Source of the DNA: Lachnospiraceae bacterium
GTDB taxonomy: Bacteria > Bacillota > Clostridia > Lachnospirales > Lachnospiraceae
Assembly (NCBI GenBank): GCA_017460845.1
Contig: JAFUAE010000087.1
Location: 1-41,047, forward strand
DNA: 41,047 nt
Reading direction: 5' to 3'
The position numbers and the translations under genes are program-made. The notes below the pieces were generated by a model that saw only the letters and a program-made list of their open reading frames with translations, ran no database searches and was not told the origin of the DNA. Position 1 is the stretch's first letter. The number at the start of each line of letters is the position of its first letter. This document shows positions 36,501-41,047 of the stretch, in pieces.

Positions 36501-36587
36501 ATAAAAGTCAGTGAGCCTGGCCCATCGGGCGAAGGCGACACGCTGCTTTTATGTATGCGTAGTGACAGCGAAGCTGTCATGAAGTTT
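36501..36587 (+). repeat. Hairpin repeat R2, copy B
   Basis: This 87-bp unit matches copy A at 21163-21249 in the same orientation. The second stem reads TGACAGC-GAA-GCTGTCA (36563-36579) against TGCCAAC/GTTGGCA in copy A, so both paired positions changed together. It occupies the metY-cysK gap. Confidence 0.85.
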
Positions 36588-36660
36588 ATTTTAATCGCTT
36601 CAGTCTCTGAATTCAATGCTGCGGCACCCCGTCTGAATATCCGGCAACTTTGTATTGTGC

Positions 36661-37944
36661 TTATTTCAGCGCTTCAAACCCAAGCTCCAGGTCCGCGATG
36701 ATATCGTCGATGTGCTCCGTACCGATCGACAGACGGATGGTGTTCGGGAAAATGCCCTGGTCCGCCAGTTCTTCCTCCGTCAGCTGGGAATGTGTCGTGC
36801 TCGCCGGATGGATCACCAGGCTCTTGACGTCAGCAACATTTGCCAGCAGCGAGAATATCTTCAGGCTGTCAATGAATTTCCACGCTTCTTCCTTGCCGCC
36901 CTTAATCTCAAAGGTGAAGATCGTCGCGCCGCCATTCGGGAAATAGCGCTCATACAGCGCATGATCCGGATGATCCGGGAGTGAAGGATGGTTGACTTTT
37001 TCCACCAGCGGATGGGCATTTAAATATTCCACGACCTTCTTCGTGTTCTCCGCATGCCGCTCCAGTCTCAGGGACAGCGTCTCAACGCCCTGCAGCAGGA
37101 GAAATGCATTGAACGGGGAAATGCAGGCACCGGTATCGCGGAGCAGGATTGCACGGATGTAAGTGACAAATGCTGCCGGTCCTACTGCATCGTAGAAGGA
37201 AAGTCCGTGATAGCTCGGATTCGGATCCGCGATCTGCGGATATTTTCCGGATGCCTTCCAGTCAAATTTTCCTGCTTCAACTATAATTCCGCCCATCGTG
37301 GTGCCGTGTCCTCCGATAAATTTGGTTGCGGAGTGGACTACGATATCCGCGCCGTGCTCGATCGGGCGGATCAGATACGGTGTGCCGAAGGTATTGTCAA
37401 TCACCAGAGGCAGCCCGTGTCCGTGTGCGATCTGTGCAATTGCGTCGATATCCGGGATATCACTGTTCGGATTGCCGAGGGTCTCCAGGTAGATCGCCCT
37501 GGTGTTGGACTGAATGGCTCCCTCTATTTCCGAAAGGTCATGTGCGTTGACAAAAGTTGTTGTAATCCCGTACTGCGGAAGTGTATGGCTCAGCAGATTG
37601 AAGCTGCCGCCGTAAATTGTCTTCTGGGCTACGATATGTCCGCCGTTTGCGGCCAGTGCCTGGATGGTATAAGTGATTGCTGCCGCTCCGGATGCAAGTG
37701 CCAGCGCTGCGCTGCCGCCCTCAAGAGCTGCGATTCTTCTTTCCAGGACATCCTGGGTCGAGTTGTTCAGTCTGCCGTAAATGTTTCCTGCGTCTGCCAG
37801 TCCGAAACGGTCAGCTGCGTGCTGGCTGTTATGGAAGACGTATGATGTCGTCTGGTAAATCGGGACCGCACGGGAATCAGTTGCGGGGTCTGCTGTTTCC
37901 TGTCCTACGTGAAGCTGCAGTGTTTCAAATCTATAGTTACTCAT
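36661..37944 (-). CDS. metY: O-acetylhomoserine sulfhydrylase (MetY-type)
   Basis: The 427-residue PLP enzyme of the Cys/Met-metabolism family opens with FETLQLHVGQETADPATDSR and the PIYQTTSYVF motif. The PLP lysine lies in VVHSATKFIGGHG, and the C-terminal HPASTTHSQL is typical. The length and the long form near GKYPQIADPNPSYHG point to MetY rather than MetB/MetC. It combines sulfide or thiols with O-acetylhomoserine to make homocysteine or methionine. AGGAG lies 8 bases before the ATG at 37944; the open frame to 38028 has no such site. Expression is likely set by the operator and attenuator upstream. Confidence 0.95.
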   Translation of the reverse strand: MSNYRFETLQLHVGQETADPATDSRAVPIYQTTSYVFHNSQHAADRFGLADAGNIYGRLNNSTQDVLERRIAALEGGSAALALASGAAAITYTIQALAANGGHIVAQKTIYGGSFNLLSHTLPQYGITTTFVNAHDLSEIEGAIQSNTRAIYLETLGNPNSDIPDIDAIAQIAHGHGLPLVIDNTFGTPYLIRPIEHGADIVVHSATKFIGGHGTTMGGIIVEAGKFDWKASGKYPQIADPNPSYHGLSFYDAVGPAAFVTYIRAILLRDTGACISPFNAFLLLQGVETLSLRLERHAENTKKVVEYLNAHPLVEKVNHPSLPDHPDHALYERYFPNGGATIFTFEIKGGKEEAWKFIDSLKIFSLLANVADVKSLVIHPASTTHSQLTEEELADQGIFPNTIRLSIGTEHIDDIIADLELGFEALK

Positions 37945-38069
37945 GATCTGTTCTCCTTTTCCTTTGTGCTTTTCAGTTCTAATCTCTGTATTCCGGATTA
38001 TTTTCCGGATCGAAGGGTCTGCCAACAATTTGTGATTTTTGCGAGTCTCCGGGATTTCTTATGCAAATG

Positions 38070-38137
38070 AAAAAGCCCGGGACTCATGATTGCTCCCGGG
38101 CCAAAATAAATGCCCGGGGCTTGGGTGCTCCCGGGCA
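38070..38137 (-). terminator. Tandem CCCGGG-core hairpins forming a likely transcription attenuator
   Basis: Reading along the metY mRNA, the first hairpin pairs 38130-38137 with 38111-38118 (TGCCCGGG arms). The second pairs 38094-38101 (GCCCGGGA in the mRNA) with 38075-38082 and is followed at once by TTTTT, a textbook intrinsic terminator 126 bases before metY. All arms share the palindromic core CCCGGG, so arms of the two hairpins can swap partners. A further CCCGGG lies at 38228-38233 inside the leader peptide gene. No T-box or SAM-riboswitch hallmark was found. Confidence 0.8.
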
Positions 38138-38162
38138 AATGACATTGGAAAAGATGTATGCT

Positions 38163-38291
38163 TCAGATCATCGAATTCCTTGGAGACGCGCTGCAGGTAC
38201 AGCCGGCCGTCCCAGTCATAAAATATGCCCGGGAGTACAGCATTCGACAACACATGCAAGAATTCTGTCCAAAATGCTTCTGCTCAAACAT
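38163..38291 (-). CDS. Cysteine-rich leader peptide (42 residues) upstream of metY
   Basis: The ATG at 38291 follows AGGAAAGGAA with a spacing of about 11 bases. The peptide begins MFEQKHFGQNSCMCCRM and has five cysteines (12, 14, 15, 31, 33) in 42 residues. The cluster Cys-Met-Cys-Cys near the middle and Cys-Thr-Cys near the end look like stall points under cysteine shortage. It lies between a promoter at 38416-38448 and the tandem hairpins, and no other frame there has such a site. Function as an attenuation peptide is inferred; a small metal-binding peptide is the alternative. Confidence 0.6.
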   Translation of the reverse strand: MFEQKHFGQNSCMCCRMLYSRAYFMTGTAGCTCSASPRNSMI

Positions 38292-38415
38292 GATCTGCGT
38301 TTCCTTTCCTAAGCTTCGTAAATACAAATACTTTGTTTCATACTGGGGGTAGTTATGAACTATCGTGTGTGGGAAACGATGCCTTGACAAAACCGTTTTC
38401 CGTTCGATTGAGTGC

Positions 38416-38448
38416 ATCTTATCACTATAATCCTATCATGTCAATAGG
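38416..38448 (-). promoter_or_regulatory. metY promoter with palindromic operator over the -35 box
   Basis: TTGACA (38439-38444) and TAAGAT (38416-38421), read on the minus strand, are 17 bases apart. The dyad CCTAT-N7-ATAGG (38432-38448) covers the -35 box. A related 17-bp site (13 of 17 identical) lies over the iscS promoter. The leader to metY is about 465 bases. Confidence 0.75.
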
Positions 38449-38458
38449 TTTTATAGCT

Positions 38459-38836
38459 TTACTTGGAATTTTTCTTTTTATAGTCATCCAGTGCAGCCTG
38501 TATTGCTTCTTCCGCAAGGACGGAGCAGTGCATCTTGTAATCCGGGAGCCCGTCCAGTGCCTCGGCGACTGCCTGATTGGTCAGCTTCATTGCCTCGGAT
38601 ACCGGCTTGCCCTTGATCAGTTCCGTGGCCATGGAACTGGAAGCGATCGCGCTGCCGCAGCCGAAGGTTTCAAATTTCACATCCTGAATGACCTCGTCCT
38701 CGATCTTCAGGTACATTTTCATAATATCGCCGCATTTTGCATTTCCCACTTCACCGATGCCGTCTGCGTCCTCGATCACGCCGACGTTGCGCGGATTACG
38801 GAAATGATCCATTACTTTTTCACTGTAGAGTGCCAT
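38459..38836 (-). CDS. iscU: Fe-S cluster assembly scaffold IscU (NifU-like)
   Basis: The 125-residue protein carries the three scaffold cysteines: C35 (GNAKCGD), about C60 (TFGCGSAIASSS) and about C104 (MHCSVLAEEAI). IscU assembles [2Fe-2S]/[4Fe-4S] clusters on these with sulfur from IscS. The N-terminus (MALYSEKVMDHFRNPRNVGVI) is canonical and there are no extra NifU domains. It follows iscS across a gap holding repeat R1. The next transcript's -35 box begins 15 bases past its stop. Confidence 0.96.
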   Translation of the reverse strand: MALYSEKVMDHFRNPRNVGVIEDADGIGEVGNAKCGDIMKMYLKIEDEVIQDVKFETFGCGSAIASSSMATELIKGKPVSEAMKLTNQAVAEALDGLPDYKMHCSVLAEEAIQAALDDYKKKNSK

Positions 38837-38900
38837 TGTTTTTTCCTTCCATTTTCTGAGAACTCATTATTTGCTGCGCGCAGCTTTTTTCCTCATACTT

Positions 38901-38971
38901 GTTGCCTCATCAAGTGTCCGATTTACCGTGCGTACTTTGTTCGCCCGTAAATCTTCCACTTTCTGAGAGCT
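38901..38971 (-). repeat. Dispersed hairpin repeat R1, copy 2
   Basis: Reverse-complement match to 20952-21022, 68 of 71 identical. The central stem of copy 1 (GCGTAC-GAA-GTACGC) has lost one pair here (GCGAAC). It directly abuts the iscS stop, and the last codons of iscS (Tyr-Ile-Leu-stop) may come from the element edge. In relation to the genes, the two copies lie in opposite orientation. Confidence 0.85.
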
Positions 38972-40155
38972 TATAATATATATTTCCGCTTTCCGGACTG
39001 CAGGTCTCTCCAGATCGGGGAGAAGCCGCGAAGATAGGCTACGACCTCTTTGACCGAGCGGATGATTTCTTCGATTTCCTCATCCGTGATGCCCTCACCG
39101 ATACTCAGTCTCAGGGATCCGTGCGCCACGTCATGCACTCTGCCGATGGCAAGCAGCACATGGCTCGGATCTAGCGCACCCGATGTACATGCGCTTCCGG
39201 AGGATGCCATGATTCCCTTATCATCCAGCAGCAGGAGCAGGGATTCGCCCTCGATGCCTTCAAAGCAGAAGTTGACATTTCCCGGAAGTCTGCAGACAGC
39301 GTCTCCGTTGAGCGCGGAATGCGGGATTTCCTTCAGACCTTCGATGAGCCGGTCTCTCTTCGGGATCAGATCCGCCGCATTTTTCTCTCTCTTTGCGTTG
39401 ATCTCCGTAAGCGCTGTCGCCATAGCTGCAATGCCGGGAACATTTTCCGTGCCTGCACGCCTGCCTCGTTCCTGTGCGCCGCCCTCGATCAGATTAAAAA
39501 GCGGCGCTCCCTTCTTTACATATAAGAATCCGACGCCTTTCGGGCCGTGGAACTTGTGTGCAGAGGAGGAGAGCATATCAATGTTATCGTCGGCAACATT
39601 TACAGGGATGTGCCCGATCGCCTGCACCGCATCCGTATGGAACAGGACGCCGTGCCTGCGGCAGATCTCTCCGATCCTGCGGATCGGCTGAATGGTGCCG
39701 ATCTCATTGTTGGCATACATGACGGTTACCAGGCATGTATCTTCCCGGATCGCCGCTTCCACTTCCTCCGGCCGGACGATGCCGTCCTCATGCACATCCA
39801 GCAGTGTAACCTCAAAGCCTTCCTTCTCCAGCTTCTGCAGGGTGTGAAGAATCGCATGATGCTCAAAGGCCGTAGAAATCAGGTGCTTTTTCCCTTTGCG
39901 CCGTCCCGCCTCCGCAGCCGAGAGGAGCGCCTGGTTGTCCGCTTCGCTGCCTCCCGATGTGAATATAATTTCACGCGGGCTTGCGCCGATCACCGCGGCA
40001 ATATCTTCTCTTGCTTTTTCCAGGATTTCCTTTGCTCTCTGGCCCAGGCCGTAGAGGCTCGAAGGGTTTCCGTAATTTTCCTGCGCTACGGTCGTCATCG
40101 TATGGATAGCCGCGTCGCTCATTCTGGTGGTTGCGGCATTGTCTGCATAAATCAC
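38971..40155 (-). CDS. iscS: Cysteine desulfurase IscS (NifS-like)
   Basis: The PLP enzyme takes sulfur from cysteine for Fe-S clusters and thiolation. I choose the GTG at 40155, since GGAGGAG lies about 8 bases upstream and the protein then opens with the family's VIYADNAATTRMSD. This gives 394 residues, the usual length. The longer frame to 40350 runs through the promoter. The PLP lysine lies in SSSAHKFHGPKG, and the catalytic cysteine in ASSGSACTSGALDPSHV. The C-terminal tail ends at repeat R1. The gene is read away from iscR. Confidence 0.96.
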   Translation of the reverse strand: MIYADNAATTRMSDAAIHTMTTVAQENYGNPSSLYGLGQRAKEILEKAREDIAAVIGASPREIIFTSGGSEADNQALLSAAEAGRRKGKKHLISTAFEHHAILHTLQKLEKEGFEVTLLDVHEDGIVRPEEVEAAIREDTCLVTVMYANNEIGTIQPIRRIGEICRRHGVLFHTDAVQAIGHIPVNVADDNIDMLSSSAHKFHGPKGVGFLYVKKGAPLFNLIEGGAQERGRRAGTENVPGIAAMATALTEINAKREKNAADLIPKRDRLIEGLKEIPHSALNGDAVCRLPGNVNFCFEGIEGESLLLLLDDKGIMASSGSACTSGALDPSHVLLAIGRVHDVAHGSLRLSIGEGITDEEIEEIIRSVKEVVAYLRGFSPIWRDLQSGKRKYIL

Positions 40156-40263
40156 GCTGTAATCTCCTCCTGCAATAGATTTGCGGCGGTCAGATCCCTG
40201 ACAGCAGGTCAGGACTGACCGTTTCATTGCTTTCTGTTTTGGGAATATCCCAAGTGCGAGCTC

Positions 40264-40296
40264 ATTATATTCCCATTCGCCTACTATGTCAATGGG
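40264..40296 (-). promoter_or_regulatory. iscS promoter with IscR-type operator candidate
   Basis: TTGACA (40287-40292) and TATAAT (40264-40269) are both perfect and 17 bases apart. The dyad CCCAT-N7-GTAGG (40280-40296, minus strand) covers the -35 box and resembles the metY operator. The roughly 100-base leader contains overlapping GGTCAG/CTGACC hairpins before the GTG start. Confidence 0.85.
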
Positions 40297-40306
40297 TAAA
40301 TAGTTC

Positions 40307-40336
40307 TTGATTTCATTTCCTGCTTTGGAGTATACT
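40307..40336 (+). promoter_or_regulatory. Candidate iscR promoter
   Basis: TTGATT (40307-40312) and TATACT (40331-40336) are 18 bases apart and face away from the iscS promoter. The iscS operator lies only 11 bases upstream, so one regulator could act on both. The leader holds a GCCGG...CCGGC hairpin (about 40377-40399) and an AAGGCGGG ribosome site before the ATG at 40443. Confidence 0.6.
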
Positions 40337-40442
40337 GTGTATCGGGACAATTGCCCGAATTACGCAAAAAAATGCAGCCGGCAGTCTCTGCACCGGCAAA
40401 ATCCGATTACAAAATCTGACTGATCATAAGGCGGGAACGATA

Positions 40443-40844
40443 ATGATTTCAACGAAAGGCCGTTATGCGATCCGGGTCCTGCTCGACCTGGCTGAACATG
40501 AAGACGGAGAGTATATTCCATTAAAGGAAATTGCTGCAAGACAGGGAATTTCCAAGAAGTATCTGGAAATTATTGTGAAAGACTTGGTGGGCGGCGGCCT
40601 GCTGACCGGCGCAAGCGGCAAGGGCGGCGGTTATAAGCTCTGCCGTAAGCCTGAAGAATATAATATCGGAGAGATCCTGGAGCTGATGGAGGGATCTCTT
40701 TCTCCCGTTGCCTGCCTGACGGATCGTAGTACGCCCTGCCCGCGGCGGGCAGACTGCCAGACGCTTCCGATGTGGGAGGAATATGACAGGCTTGTGCATG
40801 ATTTCTTTTCACAGAAAAAGCTGAGCGACCTGATCGGGTCCTGA
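40443..40844 (+). CDS. iscR: Rrf2-family regulator, IscR-like
   Basis: The 133-residue protein has the Rrf2 winged helix (MISTKGRYAIRVLLDLA to GKGGGYKLCRKPEEYNIGEI). Cysteines lie at 91, 99 and 105, where IscR binds a [2Fe-2S] cluster. The spacing is Cx7Cx5C rather than the Cx5Cx5C of E. coli IscR, and it differs from CymR of Bacillus, which lacks this triad. Its place next to iscS and the shared operators at iscS and metY suggest it senses Fe-S or cysteine status and represses both. Confidence 0.9.
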   Translation: MISTKGRYAIRVLLDLAEHEDGEYIPLKEIAARQGISKKYLEIIVKDLVGGGLLTGASGKGGGYKLCRKPEEYNIGEILELMEGSLSPVACLTDRSTPCPRRADCQTLPMWEEYDRLVHDFFSQKKLSDLIGS

Positions 40845-40890
40845 TGCAGTTTAGAATAATATGATGTAAGGGTCAAAAGCCATGATCCCA

Positions 40891-41014
40891 TGATGAGCTT
40901 GCTCATCAGTGGGAGCACTGGCTTGGGGCCCGCTGGACATGAGTAAGCAGTGGGGTGCTGCGTGCCAGTGGCACGCGTTTAGCACCGACCGAAGCGGAGC
41001 GTAGAAGGGGCCCC
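40891..41014. repeat. Hairpin-rich repeat region after iscR
   Basis: TGATGAGC/GCTCATCA (40891-40908) is an 8-bp stem with a 2-base loop. GGTGCT/AGCACC (40954-40959, 40981-40986) encloses a perfect GCGTGCC-AGT-GGCACGC (40960-40976). GGGGCCC (40925-40931) faces GGGGCCCC (41007-41014). No gene is visible from 40845 to the window end. It resembles the other palindromic elements in style, but no matching copy is present in the window. Confidence 0.65.
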
Positions 41015-41047
41015 ACGGATTACGAATGGCCAGCAGGATTGTGGGAG

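Noticed and set aside
38059-38259. Second minus-strand small frame in the metY leader (66 codons)
   Set aside because: It starts inside the Cys-rich peptide in another frame, lacks a ribosome site and reads through the terminator hairpins.
37945-38415. SAM riboswitch or T-box in the metY leader
   Set aside because: No T-box AGGGTGG-type motif or S-box core could be found; the visible structure is leader peptide plus CCCGGG hairpins.
40156-40350. N-terminal extension of IscS
   Set aside because: The extension runs through a perfect TTGACA/TATAAT promoter, and a strong ribosome site precedes the GTG at 40155.

Overview
The window looks like a chromosomal segment from a Gram-positive gut-type Clostridia member, most likely Lachnospiraceae. 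This is inferred from gene order and protein style (a secreted protein with choline-binding-type repeats, the pth-mfd-rqcP-divIC-tilS-hpt-ftsH housekeeping order, IscR/IscS/IscU sulfur genes), not from any search. Nearly everything is on the minus strand, so transcription runs from high to low coordinates. Plus-strand genes are the DUF4143 ATPase (1311-2618), iscR (40443-40844) and a transposase remnant (33535-33690).

Left end (1-3900): the start of a secreted repeat protein with a tandem-repeat mRNA leader, an AT-rich DUF4143-type ATPase, and a FliB-like cysteine-motif protein with a recent internal duplication. Next comes the housekeeping block (3999-20773): ftsH, hpt, tilS, divIC, rqcP, hup, mfd, pth, a COG2509-type flavoprotein, a YhaN/YhaO (SbcCD-like) pair, asnS, a coiled-coil membrane protein and a HIT protein. 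Compared with the known Bacillus order, the sporulation genes that normally sit here (fin, spoVT, spoVB, yabP, yabQ, spoIIE) are absent, which suggests a non-sporulating lineage. Palindromic elements occupy several of the gaps.

Centre (21342-35453): an eleven-gene, one-direction cluster. A peptide/nickel-type ABC importer (substrate-binding lipoprotein, two permeases, two ATPases) is followed by a C45-type N-terminal-nucleophile hydrolase, a creatinase-like M24 protein that has lost metal ligands, a uroporphyrinogen-decarboxylase/methyltransferase-family protein, a DmsB-like four-cluster ferredoxin, a NAD(P)H flavoprotein, and a molybdopterin oxidoreductase whose own TorD-type chaperone is fused to its N-terminus. 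Together they look like import, hydrolysis and redox or one-carbon processing of one unidentified small compound. I do not recognise a described pathway with this composition.

Right end (35506-40844): a sulfur region with cysK, metY, iscU, iscS and divergent iscR. The iscS and metY promoters share a 17-bp dyad covering the -35 box, a good candidate IscR operator. Between the metY promoter and metY lies a long leader encoding a 42-residue, five-cysteine peptide, followed by CCCGGG-core hairpins, the last a textbook intrinsic terminator. This looks like a cysteine-responsive attenuator and is the most interesting regulatory signal in the window.

Two families of dispersed hairpin repeats link distant gaps: R1 at 20952-21022 and 38901-38971, and R2 at 21163-21249 and 36501-36587. 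The R2 copies differ by compensatory base-pair changes. All identifications come from reading motifs and gene order; no database search was possible.
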